64,000 nt of DNA from Caldilineaceae bacterium (GCA_020846635.1 JADLDO010000024.1:124001-188000), one strand, 5' to 3'. Positions 46,777 to 56,040 are shown, counted from the first letter of the stretch. Program-made: numbers and translations. The notes: generated by a model not told the origin, from the sequence alone.

Positions 46777-46841
46777 ATGAACTTGTCACCCCGTAGGGGT
46801 CTCTCTGCTCCTGTGCGGTTGCGATGGGGGCTAGGCCAGGT

Positions 46842-46871
46842 TTGTATCTCCACCCTAGCTTGTGCTATTAT
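46842..46871 (+). promoter_or_regulatory. Promoter of the zinc-ribbon membrane protein gene
   Basis: TTGTAT (46842-46847), 18 bp, TATTAT (46866-46871), about 110 bp before the start at 46981. Confidence 0.45.
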
Positions 46872-46980
46872 CGCGCTGATTTGTGTGCAAAGAATAATCT
46901 GCCGACGTGCGATGGGTTGCGGTTGTCTGGGCGGTATTGATCGCCAGCCGCGTACCGTCCCGGTCTGATGGAGCCACTAC

Positions 46981-47532
46981 ATGTCACCTGAATTAATCAA
47001 CAGCATCGCTACCGTTGTCGGCGTCATTGTGGCCGTCTTTGGGGCGTTTCTTTTTGCCTTTTGGATCGCCATGGGTATTTGGACGTTTAACGATATTCGC
47101 TCGCGCAGCCGCGATTGGCTGGCGATTGTGCTGGCCTGTGTGCTGGTGTTGATCTTCCCGATTGTGGGTTGGGTACTTTATCTGATGATTCGCCCCAAAG
47201 AGACGCTCGCCGAGGTATATGATCGGGCGCTGGAGGAAGAGGCGCTGCTGCGTGAAATTGAGGAGACGCTGGCTTGTCCAAGCTGTGGCGTCCCCGCTAA
47301 AGAGAATTGGGTCTACTGCCCCAATTGTCACGCGCAACTGCAACATAGCTGCCCAAGCTGTGGCAATTTGGTCCGCAATGAATGGGAGATCTGTGTCTAC
47401 TGTGGGGCCGGTCAGCAGGTCGCCACACCCCGCCGCATGCCCAGCCCGCAAGTGCGCCCCATCCAAACGCTGGAGCAGCCCGCCGAGAATGGCGATGAGA
47501 CGCTCTATCGCCCGGTGCGCCTGGCGAAATAA
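46981..47532 (+). CDS. Membrane protein with double zinc ribbon
   Basis: A 183-residue protein. Two membrane segments (about 10-35 and 46-65; FGAFLFAFWIAMGIWTFNDIRSRS and LAIVLACVLVLIFPIVGWVLYLMIRPKET) form a PLDc_N-like hairpin. A helical spacer leads to two zinc ribbons: CPSCGVPAKENWVYCPNC (about 98-115) and CPSCGNLVRNEWEICVYCG (about 122-140). The ribbons face the cytosol. The role is unknown; ribbons of this kind usually mediate protein contacts. A terminator follows at 47566. It is not part of an operon. Confidence 0.75.
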   Translation: MSPELINSIATVVGVIVAVFGAFLFAFWIAMGIWTFNDIRSRSRDWLAIVLACVLVLIFPIVGWVLYLMIRPKETLAEVYDRALEEEALLREIEETLACPSCGVPAKENWVYCPNCHAQLQHSCPSCGNLVRNEWEICVYCGAGQQVATPRRMPSPQVRPIQTLEQPAENGDETLYRPVRLAK

Positions 47533-47565
47533 CAAAGCAACCCTACAACTGAACAGTAATACCCA

Positions 47566-47592
47566 CCGGCGAGCTTTCCCTCGCCGGTTTTT
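47566..47592 (+). terminator. Rho-independent terminator
   Basis: CCGGCGAG / CTCGCCGG with a 6-nt loop, then TTTTT, 34 bp after the stop of the zinc-ribbon gene. Confidence 0.9.
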
Positions 47593-47620
47593 GTTGTATT
47601 GGTAAGTATGTGCCGCCGAA

Positions 47621-47653
47621 ACCCTCCTGCGCCCAACGGGCTCCCAGGAGGGT
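47621..47653. repeat. GC-rich palindromic repeat
   Basis: ACCCTCCTG (47621-47629) and CAGGAGGGT (47645-47653) enclose GCGCCCAACGGGCTCC. It shares the core with the element at 22743; the paired change C to T / G to A keeps the outer stem. It lies between convergent genes. Confidence 0.75.
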
Positions 47654-47674
47654 GGTATATGGAGGGTGATCTTC

Positions 47675-48208
47675 TCAGCTTTCCGCCAGCGCCAGCACTG
47701 TGGGTTGGTGGATGCGGAGTAGGTCGCTGACAGTGAGTTCGAGCATGGTGCGGTCGTCGCCACCGCCGCCAAAGATGCGGTCATCATAGCGCTCGCGCAG
47801 GGTGACCACGCTTTGTTCGACGATGACGGGCAGCGTGGTGCGATGACCGAAGGGGGGCACGCCCCCGGCTGGATAGCCCAACAGTTCGATGACGGTCGCC
47901 GCGGGTGCGAGTTTGACGCGCTTGGGGTTAAGGCCAAAATGCGCGCCCAACGCCTTTTTGCTGATGCGATTTTCGCCGTTGCCGATGACGACTACCGCCG
48001 GTGGCACATCGCCCGCCGCTTCGCTGGGTTGCAGCACAAAGAGCAGCGTCTTGACGATCTGATCCGGCTCGACACCCAACACTTCTGCGGCTGCGGGAAC
48101 GGTGGGCGTGTGGCCCACATCGGCAATCAGCCGCGCGCGGATGCCCTGCTGGTCGAGATAGCGTTGGAGGTCATTTTGTGTGAGGTAGGGTGCTGGGCTC
48201 TCGTTCAT
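47675..48208 (-). CDS. YbaK/ProX-family aminoacyl-tRNA deacylase
   Basis: A 177-residue YbaK/EbsC-domain protein. DLQRYLDQQGIRARLIADVGHTPTVPAAAEVLGVEPDQIVKTLLF is the typical N-part, with VKTLLF containing the catalytic Lys; GNGENRISKKALGAHFG, GYPAGGVPPFGH and FGGGGDDRTMLELTVSDLL complete the family. Members hydrolyse misacylated tRNA such as Cys-tRNA(Pro) or Ala-tRNA(Pro). Start ATG 48208; the frame is open to 48265 but without a ribosome site. It is divergent from the HAD phosphatase gene. Confidence 0.9.
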   Translation of the reverse strand: MNESPAPYLTQNDLQRYLDQQGIRARLIADVGHTPTVPAAAEVLGVEPDQIVKTLLFVLQPSEAAGDVPPAVVVIGNGENRISKKALGAHFGLNPKRVKLAPAATVIELLGYPAGGVPPFGHRTTLPVIVEQSVVTLRERYDDRIFGGGGDDRTMLELTVSDLLRIHQPTVLALAES

Positions 48209-48303
48209 TGCGCTATTGTAGTAGCTGTGCAGGGATGCGCCAAATGGTTGCGTGGGGCGCGCCATCTTGAGCGCGGCGCGGGGGCTGTGCTATATTTGCT
48301 GCT

Positions 48304-49074
48304 ATGATCAGCGCGATAACCTTTGATTTTTGGGACACGATTGCTGTTGACGACTCCGACGAGCCAAAGCGGGCGGCGTTGGGGCTGCCCACTAAGGCCG
48401 AGGCGCGCGTCCATCTCTTTGCCGAGAAGATCGTTGCCCGTTATCCCCATATTTCCTATGCACAAGCCGCCGACGCCTACCGCCAATCTGCCCGGCAGTT
48501 CCGCCATGATTGGCATGAGAATCATCAGACTCCCGGTGTGCCTGCGCGCCTTTATGATGCCTACAGCTACTTGGGGTTAAAGCCAGGGCCAGGCGAGTAT
48601 GCGCGCCTGGTGCGCGAGGTGGATGAGACTGTGCGAGAGATCGAGACGATGGAGATTCGTATCCAGCCGGATCTTGCCGAAGGGGTTCACAATACGCTGG
48701 CACTCCTGGCTGCGGATTACAAGCTGGGCATTGTCTCCGACACGATCCACACGCAGGGCCGGGGATTGCGCTATCTGCTCACCCATCAAGGGCTGTTGCA
48801 CTATTTCAGTTATTTTGTCTTTTCTGACGAAGTGCATGCGGCGAAACCCTCTATCCAGGTCTTTCGGCAGGCGTCGCTGGGGCTGGGGCTGCCACCGTGG
48901 CAGATTGTCCATGTGGGCGACCGGGAAAGCAATGATGTTGAAGGGCCGCAGACCATCGGTATGCGTGCCATCCTCTTTACCGGCATTGTCGACCGCGGCA
49001 GCGCCAAGACGCGTGCGAACGCCGTTTGCCGTAACTTCCGCGACCTTCCCGCCATTGTGCGGCGGCTGCGCTAA
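48304..49074 (+). CDS. HAD-superfamily hydrolase
   Basis: A 256-residue HAD phosphatase with a helical cap. Motif I is FDFWDTIAVDD (nucleophile Asp near 8), motif II LGIVSDTIHTQ, motif III Lys in AAKPSIQVFRQA and motif IV HVGDRESNDVEG. The substrate is a small phosphorylated compound that cannot be told. It lies 24 bp before the GCS2-type ligase on the same strand, so the two are probably co-transcribed. Confidence 0.9.
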   Translation: MISAITFDFWDTIAVDDSDEPKRAALGLPTKAEARVHLFAEKIVARYPHISYAQAADAYRQSARQFRHDWHENHQTPGVPARLYDAYSYLGLKPGPGEYARLVREVDETVREIETMEIRIQPDLAEGVHNTLALLAADYKLGIVSDTIHTQGRGLRYLLTHQGLLHYFSYFVFSDEVHAAKPSIQVFRQASLGLGLPPWQIVHVGDRESNDVEGPQTIGMRAILFTGIVDRGSAKTRANAVCRNFRDLPAIVRRLR

Positions 49075-49098
49075 GATGCGCCCCCAACCGTCAGGAAT

Positions 49099-50466
49099 AT
49101 GCCCATGAACTGGGATCCCCAACACTCTGACCGGCATGCCAGCGCGGCGGATTCACACTCGCCTGAAGTGGCGGATGCGATTGCGCGCCTAGCCGCCGAG
49201 TTTACGCAGTGCTTCCCCACTAAAGTCACCGAACCGCGCGTGGTGGGGCGAGAGGCAGAGTACCCGGTGGTGGACAGCCAGGGCCGCGCCGCGGATGTGC
49301 GGCGGTTATGGGACACGCTCTTGGCCGCCGGTGATCTCAAGGCCAAGACGGATGGCCCCGATTCGCGTCTGGTGGTGGGGTTGGAGGGTACGAATTACTC
49401 CTATGCGCTGGAGGTTGGCGTGGGGACGGTTGAGGTCAACACCCGCCCTTGCCACGACCTGCTTGAGGTCGAGGCGATTATGGAGGAAGCGGTTACACGT
49501 CTGGTGGTGGCTGCGCTGGATCATGGCTGGCAGCTTTTGGGCTACGGCATCCAGCCGGTGACGCCCGCTACCCTGCCCTTGATGTCGCCCAAGCAGCGCT
49601 ATCAAAGCCTCTATCGCGCCATGGGGCAGGAGTGGCTTTGGTACACCGTCACGGCCAGCGACCAAGTTCAGATAGACATCGGTCGCCACGAACTGGTGCA
49701 TATGCTGAACTTTGGCAATTTAATGGCTCCGGTGCTCATTGCGCTCTGCGCCAATTCGCCCGTCTATGAGGGCGAACTCAGCCCCTATTGCTCTGGGCGC
49801 GAAGGACAGATGGCCGCGATCCACGCCAGCGAACATCGCCACGGCATGCCGGTGCGCCCCTATCGCAGCATCGAAGATTACATTGCGACGGTCTCCGAGT
49901 CTACCTTTTTGATCTTGCGTGAAGACAATGTGGTTGTGCCCAGCCATCAACGCTTCACCGATTATCTCGCCGAGCATGGGCCGGATTTCGACGCCTTTTT
50001 ATTCCATGAACATTATATTTGGAACAGCGCGCGCCTGCGCGTGGCCTATGGAACCATCGAAATCCGCCCGGCCTGCCAACAGCCGTGGGATGAGCATATG
50101 GCCGCGGCGGCGTTGGGCGTAGGGTTGATTGAGGCGAGCGTCGAGATTGACGCTTATGTGCAAGCCGCGCTGGGTGAGGCCTATTGGTCGATCATGCGTA
50201 CCTATCATCGCCAGGTAATTCGTACGGGGCTGGCTGCACCCCAACCTGCGCCCGACTTCTTGCCGAAGATTGTAGATTTGGCCGCGGATGGGCTACGCCG
50301 TCGCAGTCAAGGCGAGGAGCGTTTGCTTGCGCCGATCTACCACCGGCTGGAGCGGCACATGAACCCCGCGCAGCGCATGCGTTATCGTTTCCAGTCGGAT
50401 GGCATCGTGGGCTTGCTGCGTCGAACGGCGATCCGCCCGGTGGCTACCAAACTCGGAGCGTCTTAA
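49099..50466 (+). CDS. GCS2-family carboxylate-amine ligase
   Basis: A 455-residue protein of the glutamate-cysteine ligase family 2 (EgtA/YbdK-type). VVGREAEYPVVDSQGR starts the ATP-grasp-like GCS fold (ExE metal motif), with LEGTNYSYALEVGVGTVEVNTRPC and DQVQIDIGRHELVHMLNF next and AYGTIEIRPACQQPWDE near the end. Such enzymes join glutamate to an amine or cysteine. The ATG and about 30 residues before the fold are polar and variable. The last 23 bp overlap tail to tail with the PIG-L deacetylase gene. A thiol-synthesis role is only a guess. Confidence 0.82.
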   Translation: MPMNWDPQHSDRHASAADSHSPEVADAIARLAAEFTQCFPTKVTEPRVVGREAEYPVVDSQGRAADVRRLWDTLLAAGDLKAKTDGPDSRLVVGLEGTNYSYALEVGVGTVEVNTRPCHDLLEVEAIMEEAVTRLVVAALDHGWQLLGYGIQPVTPATLPLMSPKQRYQSLYRAMGQEWLWYTVTASDQVQIDIGRHELVHMLNFGNLMAPVLIALCANSPVYEGELSPYCSGREGQMAAIHASEHRHGMPVRPYRSIEDYIATVSESTFLILREDNVVVPSHQRFTDYLAEHGPDFDAFLFHEHYIWNSARLRVAYGTIEIRPACQQPWDEHMAAAALGVGLIEASVEIDAYVQAALGEAYWSIMRTYHRQVIRTGLAAPQPAPDFLPKIVDLAADGLRRRSQGEERLLAPIYHRLERHMNPAQRMRYRFQSDGIVGLLRRTAIRPVATKLGAS

Positions 50467-51208
50467 AGGCTTCGCCCGCTGCTGTACCAATCGCTGCACC
50501 TATCTCCGTATCCATCGCCCGCAGCCAATCCAACCCTTCTTCCCCTTGCAGAAATTGGCTCTTGTGCGCCACACACGCCGCGAATTTGCGCGACTGTACG
50601 GCGCTGATGTCTACATAGATGTCAGGGGCGCGGTCGGTGGAAAAAAGAAAGACTCGCTCAATGCGCCCCAACTCTGCTCCCGGCTCCGCGAGCTGTTCGG
50701 GGTGGTAGAGAGGCATCTTGGAGGGCATATAGGCATCGATCGCGGCCTGACCGGCGGCGTGGTGATCGGGATGAACCTGCCCCGTCCAAAAGGGATCAAA
50801 GGTCAACAGCGTGTCGGCTTGGGTCAGGCGATAGAGGCGGGCAATCTGGGCGCGTAGTTCGAGATCGGGCAACAGTTCGCCATCGTGGTGGCCCAGGTTA
50901 TAGACGGACTTGATGCCCAACAACCCGGCGGCAGCCTCGGCTTCGGCCAGGCGCGTCGTTGCCAATGCTTGGCGCGCTAGCTCGCGCTCCTGCGTGCCGA
51001 TGTCGCCCAATGTGCAGTTGACCGAGATGATCTCCACCCCTTGATCGGCCAAGAGTGCAATTGTGCCGCCGCAGACAACTTCCAAGTCGTCGGGATGGGC
51101 GGCAATGACGATCAGCCGCTTGACATCGGCAAAGGCTTCGATGCCGCTGACTTGCTGTGTGGGTTGCACAGAAGTTTGTGCGTCTACTAGATCGGGAAGA
51201 TTCTCCAT
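50444..51208 (-). CDS. PIG-L family deacetylase (LmbE-like)
   Basis: A 254-residue zinc deacetylase. LIVIAAHPDDLEVVCGGTIALLADQGVEII holds the AHPDD zinc ligands, NLGHHDGEL a typical substrate loop and GQVHPDHHAAGQAA the second zinc motif HPDH. Members deacetylate GlcNAc conjugates (MshB, BshB, PIG-L). An N-terminal extension of about 28 residues precedes the domain. Together with the opposing GCS2 ligase one may think of low-molecular thiols, but mshA, mshC or bshC are not seen. A palindrome lies 115 bp upstream. Confidence 0.9.
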   Translation of the reverse strand: MENLPDLVDAQTSVQPTQQVSGIEAFADVKRLIVIAAHPDDLEVVCGGTIALLADQGVEIISVNCTLGDIGTQERELARQALATTRLAEAEAAAGLLGIKSVYNLGHHDGELLPDLELRAQIARLYRLTQADTLLTFDPFWTGQVHPDHHAAGQAAIDAYMPSKMPLYHPEQLAEPGAELGRIERVFLFSTDRAPDIYVDISAVQSRKFAACVAHKSQFLQGEEGLDWLRAMDTEIGAAIGTAAGEAFKTLRVW

Positions 51209-51322
51209 AGGTCGTAATTCCTTTGCTTGTAGCGTCGTAACGTGTGGCTTTTATCATATCACCATTTTCAATCAGATAGACGGCTAGGACAAATTGATAC
51301 CCCATAGAGCTTCCTGGCATCA

Positions 51323-51356
51323 ACCCTCCCGGAAGCTCAGAAGCTTCCGGGAGGGT
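51323..51356. repeat. GC-rich palindromic repeat
   Basis: ACCCTCCCGGAAGCT (51323-51337), CAGA, AGCTTCCGGGAGGGT (51342-51356): perfect 15-bp arms, the clearest member of the family. It is followed by a diverged 15-bp duplication, GTGTTCACCATAAGA then GTGTTTACCCTAAAT (51356-51385). It sits between divergent genes. Confidence 0.85.
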
Positions 51357-51537
51357 GTTCACCATAAGAGTGTTTACCCTAAATGATAGAGCGGATTGCC
51401 ACCATCTTGTGATTGCCCTCTGTTTGACACCCAATTTTGTCCGTAGTATTCTGGCAACGTTCCCATATCGTTGACGCACAGCAGAAACCTTGCGTCCGTT
51501 TTGTTTGTTACGTACTCATGTACTGCATCAGTCGCCG

Positions 51538-51655
51538 GACGGTAAACCATCCGTCTAGCAAACGACGCCCGCTAAAGTGGACTTACCAGGCCACTAAGCC
51601 CTGTTCCGGGGGCGTTGTACCGCAGCCCTGCGGCTTTAGCCCTGGGCAGCCTCTC
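51538..51655. other. Structured non-coding stretch before the enolase-superfamily gene
   Basis: Within the 482-bp gap 51209-51690 this part has nested hairpins: GACGG/CCGTC (51538-51555), AGTGG/CCACT (51576-51595) and CCGCAG/CTGCGG (51620-51633), then CGGCTTTAGCCCTGGGCAGC. The GGCTTTAGCC motif beside GC-rich hairpins recalls ends of IS200/IS605 elements or their reRNAs; no transposase or tnpB remains. It could also be a structured leader. Nothing else in the gap looks like a gene. Confidence 0.35.
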
Positions 51656-51690
51656 CAAAAATACCAAGCTGAATCAATCTGAGGAGCCAT

Positions 51691-52737
51691 ATGAAGATTA
51701 CTCGTGTCAATGCCGTCGCGTCTTCGCAACGACGCGACAAGCCGATCCGTGATGCCCTGCAAAGCCTGGACACACGTGGAACCTGTGAAATTTCGGTGGA
51801 GACCGACGAAGGTGTGTGCGGCGTCGGTTCGATCTATTTTGGGCGTGTCGAGAAAGCGCCACATACGCTGGCCTATCTGGTCAACGAGGTGTTGGGGCCG
51901 GAGATTCTCGGTCAAGACCCGTTTATGGTGCGCGGTATTCGCGATCGGTTGTGGCAATTGACCGACTATCATGGGACCGTGGGGCTGGCGCTCTTTGGCA
52001 TTGCGGGCATCGACATCGCGCTGTGGGATATCATGGGCAGGGCGTTGGAAGTCCCTGTCTGGCGGCTGTTGGGGGGGCAGGGCAAGAATGTACCCTCGTA
52101 TGCGATGGTAGGGTGGCTCAACTATTCGCTGGACGAACTCAAGAGCATCTGCAACCAGGCGATGGAACAAGGCTTCCGCGGGGTAAAGATGAAGGTGGGC
52201 GCACCCACGCTCGAGGAAGATGAGCAGCGCATTGAAGCGGTGCGTTCTGCGGTGGGCGACAAGGGGCTGATTATGGTGGATGCCAACCAGGTCTTTTCCT
52301 TGAACGAGGCGGTTCGTCGTGGCCTGGTCTATCAAGAGATGGGCTGCACCTGGTTCGAGGAGCCGTTGCGCGCCGATGATACCGACGGGCTGGCGCGGCT
52401 GGCGCTGCAGCTTTCGATCCCGATCGCGTCAGGTGAAAACAACTATGGCAAGCGGCAGTTTCGCGAACTCTTTGAACGGCGGGCTGTGGATATTGTGCAG
52501 CCTGACTTGCGCCGCGCCGGTGGCGTAACCGAGTGCTTTGAGATCGGCTTGATGGCTGATGCCTTTAATGTGCCCTATGCCTCACATGGGGGCGGTGTCC
52601 ATTTGCATGTTCTCGCGGCGCTGCCCAATGCCTTGTATATGGAGAGCGGCCTGCTGCCGCCCAACTCGCCGGTAAAGCTAGTGGATGGATGCTATCCTCT
52701 GCCGGAAGAGCCGGGTTTTGGTCGCAGTGCTGAGTAA
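51691..52737 (+). CDS. Mandelate racemase/muconate lactonizing enzyme family protein
   Basis: A 348-residue enolase-superfamily enzyme. N-terminal capping domain (about 1-115), then the barrel: GFRGVKMKVGAPT gives the KxK base, IMVDANQVF, WFEEPLRADD and IASGENNYG supply the metal ligands, and ASHGGGVHLHVL the C-terminal His. Both general bases seem present, so dehydration or epimerisation of an acid sugar is possible; substrate unknown. A GAGGAG ribosome site precedes ATG 51691. It converges with the molybdopterin oxidoreductase. Confidence 0.9.
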   Translation: MKITRVNAVASSQRRDKPIRDALQSLDTRGTCEISVETDEGVCGVGSIYFGRVEKAPHTLAYLVNEVLGPEILGQDPFMVRGIRDRLWQLTDYHGTVGLALFGIAGIDIALWDIMGRALEVPVWRLLGGQGKNVPSYAMVGWLNYSLDELKSICNQAMEQGFRGVKMKVGAPTLEEDEQRIEAVRSAVGDKGLIMVDANQVFSLNEAVRRGLVYQEMGCTWFEEPLRADDTDGLARLALQLSIPIASGENNYGKRQFRELFERRAVDIVQPDLRRAGGVTECFEIGLMADAFNVPYASHGGGVHLHVLAALPNALYMESGLLPPNSPVKLVDGCYPLPEEPGFGRSAE

Positions 52738-52764
52738 CATCAGTGAATAACTCAGAGATGGCCC

Positions 52765-54993
52765 CTAAACTGCTGCCGGTACTGTGAGGGATAGATCTGA
52801 TCCCTCACCTTTCCTCTCTGCTACTTCATGCAGCAGCGCAGCGGGCATCACCCACACGCGCGTGTCATAAAATGATGCCCCGGCGCCCATGTCTGCCTCT
52901 GCTTGGGAGGTGATTTGGTTGATATTGCGCCCATCGCCGCTGTGCTTGGCCCACCAGACGCCAGGTGCATGAACGGTGCCGGGGATGATGTCGGTGGTAA
53001 TTTGCGCGATCAGGGTGACGCTGCCCAGGTCGTTGACGACTTGAACGCTCATGCCGTCGTGGATGTTGCGCGCGGCGGCATCGTCCGGGTGGATCTTGAG
53101 CAATGGTGTTTGCTCGCGACGCTGGAAACGCTCCACGTTGGCAAAGGTGCTGTTGAGGAAGGAGTGGGCCGGCGGCGAGATGCAGATCAGTCCGGCTTCG
53201 GGCGCAGCTCCTTGCTGCCAGGCGGGCGGGTGATAGGTGGGCACAGGGTCATAGCCATCGGCAGCCATGCGCTCACTGTAGAATTCACACTTGCCGCTGG
53301 GCGTAGGGAAGTTGCCCTGGGCAAAGGGCAGATAGGGTGTCGGGACGTTGAGGCGGACAAAGCCGCGTTCGCACAACGCTTGCCAGGTGATGCCCTCGAA
53401 GCGCGGGTGGCGCTGGCTCTCCACCAACTCGCGCAGGATTTCCTCGTCGCTCTGGCGGAAGCCGGGGTCATCATAGCCCATTGCGGCTGCCAAGCGGCGG
53501 AAGATTTCGCTGTTGGGCAAGCTCTCGCCAACGGGCGCAATCGCCGGTTGGTTGAGCGCCAAGTGCAAATGACCGTAGGGCTTGAGAATGTCCCAATGCT
53601 CCATTTGGGTGGTGGCAGGGAGCAGGTAATCGGCATAGTCGGCGGTGTCGGTCTGAAAATGATCCAGGACCACTGTAAATAAATCCTCGCGCTGGAGACC
53701 CCGATGTACAGCGCTTTGGTTGGGCGCAACGGCGGCGGGATTTGAGTTATAGACGATCAGCGCCTTGACGAGTGGCCCTGCTGCTTCGGGCATGGGCAGG
53801 GTATCCACCGGGCGCGGGTGATAGTGGGCGCGGGCAATGTCGGCGGGGTCGAGGCTGAGTGCATCGCCCAGACGATTCATGTTGATGCTGCGCGGTTTGC
53901 GATCGCCCAAAAGGTCGTGCCGGTAGAGCGAGCGCGTGTCCAGGTGGCGAAAGACGCCGCTGGCACTCAATTGGATACCGCCCCCTTCATGCCGCCATGC
54001 CCCGATCAAGGCGGGCAAACAGGCAACGGTGCGTACTGCCATGCCACCGCCTGCGTGCCGCTGGAGGCCATAGTTGATGCGGATGGCCGCGGGCTGGCTG
54101 GTCGCATAGGCGCGGGCGAGGTCACGGATGCGCGGCGCGGGAACGCCCGTGATGGCTGCGGCGCGTTCGGGCGTCCAATCCGCCACGCGCGCGGCCAATG
54201 CTTCAAAGCCAAGCGTATAGCGCGCCACATAGTCGGCATCGTGCAGCCCCTCGCCAATGATGACATGCATCATGGCAAGGGCAAGCGCGCCATCGCTGCC
54301 GGGGTGGATAGGAATCCATTCATCGGCGGCGCGCGCGGTGCGGGTGCGCGCCGGGTCGATGACAATCACCTTACCCCCTGCCTTGCGCGCCTCTTGGATA
54401 AAGTTCCAAAGATGGATGTTGCTGGTGAGGGTGTTGCTGCCCCAGATTAAAATTAGCTTGGATTTGGCGTAGGCATCCGGCTCCATGCCTTCGGTTGCGC
54501 CGATGGTATAGCGAAAGCCCTCAAAGCCCGCTTCAGAACAGATGGTGCGCTCCAAGTTGCTTGCGCCCATGACGTTGAAGAAGCGTTGCGAAACGGCATT
54601 GTATTGAAGCAAGCCCATTGTTCCGGCATAGGAATAGGGCAGTACCGATTCGGGGCCATGCGTAGCGATAATCTGCTTGAGACGGGCGGCAATCTCGCCA
54701 ATCGCTTCATCCCAGGTCACGGGGATGAATTGCCCGCTGCCCTTTGGCCCCACACGCTTGAGAGGTGTAGTCAACCGTCCAGGGTGATAGGTGCGCTCCA
54801 AGTAGCGGTCTACTTTGGTGCAGAGCGCGCCCTGGGTCATGGGGTGGTCGGGATGGCCCCAGAGGTCGAGCGCGCGCCCGCTGGCAGGGTCAACCGCTAC
54901 TTGCCAACTGCACGAATCGGGGCAGTCGTGCGGGCATACGCCGGTGACGATACGTACATTGGGGTCACTGCGATATTGCGAGAGCTTAGACAT
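52765..54993 (-). CDS. Molybdopterin oxidoreductase (DMSO reductase family), orphan
   Basis: A 742-residue enzyme. The N-terminal Fe4S4 motif uses C20, C24, C28 and C58 ([12 protein letters not shown] and GALCTKV). Following blocks are [50 protein letters not shown] and [18 protein letters not shown], binding bis-MGD; the C-terminal domain (about 620-742) has [20 protein letters not shown]. No Tat signal is present, so it is cytosolic. No electron-transfer subunit or membrane anchor lies beside it, and the substrate cannot be told; formate or N-/S-oxides are possible. A good promoter lies at 55166-55194. Start ATG 54993. Confidence 0.9.
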   Translation of the reverse strand: MSKLSQYRSDPNVRIVTGVCPHDCPDSCSWQVAVDPASGRALDLWGHPDHPMTQGALCTKVDRYLERTYHPGRLTTPLKRVGPKGSGQFIPVTWDEAIGEIAARLKQIIATHGPESVLPYSYAGTMGLLQYNAVSQRFFNVMGASNLERTICSEAGFEGFRYTIGATEGMEPDAYAKSKLILIWGSNTLTSNIHLWNFIQEARKAGGKVIVIDPARTRTARAADEWIPIHPGSDGALALAMMHVIIGEGLHDADYVARYTLGFEALAARVADWTPERAAAITGVPAPRIRDLARAYATSQPAAIRINYGLQRHAGGGMAVRTVACLPALIGAWRHEGGGIQLSASGVFRHLDTRSLYRHDLLGDRKPRSINMNRLGDALSLDPADIARAHYHPRPVDTLPMPEAAGPLVKALIVYNSNPAAVAPNQSAVHRGLQREDLFTVVLDHFQTDTADYADYLLPATTQMEHWDILKPYGHLHLALNQPAIAPVGESLPNSEIFRRLAAAMGYDDPGFRQSDEEILRELVESQRHPRFEGITWQALCERGFVRLNVPTPYLPFAQGNFPTPSGKCEFYSERMAADGYDPVPTYHPPAWQQGAAPEAGLICISPPAHSFLNSTFANVERFQRREQTPLLKIHPDDAAARNIHDGMSVQVVNDLGSVTLIAQITTDIIPGTVHAPGVWWAKHSGDGRNINQITSQAEADMGAGASFYDTRVWVMPAALLHEVAERKGEGSDLSLTVPAAV

Positions 54994-55165
54994 GGAACCT
55001 CCGAATTTTCCTCTAAGTACGAGTCCGCAAGTTGTTAGGGTAGGGGCCGTGCCTCCGTACCCACCCTCTCTGTAGTCTCACACCTGTCCAGAGCGGTATG
55101 GCACGGGGCCATATCCTACGAACTTGTGAATTTGTACTTTGACATATATCCCGACAGCCAAGCAC

Positions 55166-55194
55166 AGTATACGAGATTGCGAGTCGCTTATCAA
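55166..55194 (-). promoter_or_regulatory. Promoter of the molybdopterin oxidoreductase
   Basis: On the minus strand TTGATA (55194-55189), 17 bp, TATACT (55171-55166), predicting a leader of about 165 nt. Confidence 0.65.
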
Positions 55195-55434
55195 GCAGTC
55201 ACCTAGATAGGGGGCTATCCCAGGAATTTGGTGAATTTTGCCATACAAGGGCAAGCGGTCTGTCATGCCGGTCCCCCCTGTAAGGATAGGCATCTCACCC
55301 AGTTAGCGATGGCAGAGAGACCCCTCCGAGGTGACAGGCCATACCCATTTTCTAAAACTTGGGATGCACTCCCTAGATAGAGATGTATCTCGCGTTGGGG
55401 CAAAGTTTTTGTCGAGAGAAACAGAGAGAATTCT
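55195..55434. other. Gene-free stretch
   Basis: Part of the 618-bp gap 54994-55611. Short frames exist on both strands but none has a ribosome site or recognisable protein. I see no RNA gene here. Confidence 0.5.
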
Positions 55435-55500
55435 CGCCCAGAGACGCTGAGATGCGGAGGTTTCAGAGGTCTTTTCTCTGGGCCTCAGCGTCTCTGGGCG
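55435..55500. repeat. Inverted repeat with 17-bp arms (dispersed-repeat type)
   Basis: Arms 55435-55451 (CGCCCAGAGACGCTGAG) and 55484-55500 are perfectly complementary around 32 nt. The following CTCCTTCGCGTCTTTGTGCG is of the same GAGACGC/GCGTCT type. Such tracts are scattered repeats in many environmental bacterial genomes. It lies beyond the cytochrome c gene and could end its transcript. Confidence 0.75.
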
Positions 55501-55611
55501 AATCATCTTCTGCTCTCCTTCGCGTCTTTGTGCGTCTGCCGGAGAAAGCAAAGCACCGAGGCTGATTTGCCCCGGTGCCAGATCGCTCCACGATTTTTGA
55601 CAGTGGCTCTT

Positions 55612-56040
55612 CTATTTATGGATGCTCCGCATGAAGGCGACGATGTCCATCAACTGTGCATCGGTGAGAGCTGGGTTGCCACCCTTGGGGGGCATCAGCA
55701 CGCCGGTGGTGTTGAGCGGGTCACCAGGATCGCGGCCTTTCTTGATGAATTCCACCAGTTCGGCATCGGTGAGACCGGCGATAAAATCACTTGTGGTCAT
55801 ATCTTTGCCCAACCCGGGAACGCCTTCACCGGCTGGCCCATGACAGGCAACGCAACTGGTGGCGAACAACGTTTTCCCGTTGGCCGCGTCGCCCGCAGGG
55901 GCCTCGGTTGCTGCCGGAGCCTCAGATTGGGCCGCAGCGACTGGCTCGGACTCTTCGGACTTGCCGCCACAGGCGCTCAACGTCAGTGCGACGAGAACGA
56001 GGATCAGGACGGCGAACAATCTCTGTGTACGATGTACCAT
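55612..56040 (-). CDS. Lipoprotein c-type cytochrome of the nos cluster
   Basis: A 142-residue cytochrome. Signal peptide ending in ALTLSACGG with lipid Cys 24; an Ala/Glu/Pro linker to about residue 50; then a class I cytochrome c with heme motif CVACH (63-67), GVPGLGKDM, and the axial Met in LMPPKGG. It carries electrons at the outer face of the membrane. As the last gene of the nos region it is a candidate direct donor to NosZ, a known theme of clade II nos clusters. It has its own upstream region with a doubled 16-bp repeat, so may be regulated apart from nosL. GAGGGG precedes ATG 56040. Confidence 0.92.
   Translation of the reverse strand: MVHRTQRLFAVLILVLVALTLSACGGKSEESEPVAAAQSEAPAATEAPAGDAANGKTLFATSCVACHGPAGEGVPGLGKDMTTSDFIAGLTDAELVEFIKKGRDPGDPLNTTGVLMPPKGGNPALTDAQLMDIVAFMRSIHK

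Noticed and set aside
55078..55293. Short minus-strand frame in the gap upstream of the molybdopterin oxidoreductase
   Set aside because: It overlaps the TTGATA-17-TATACT promoter and shows no protein family pattern.
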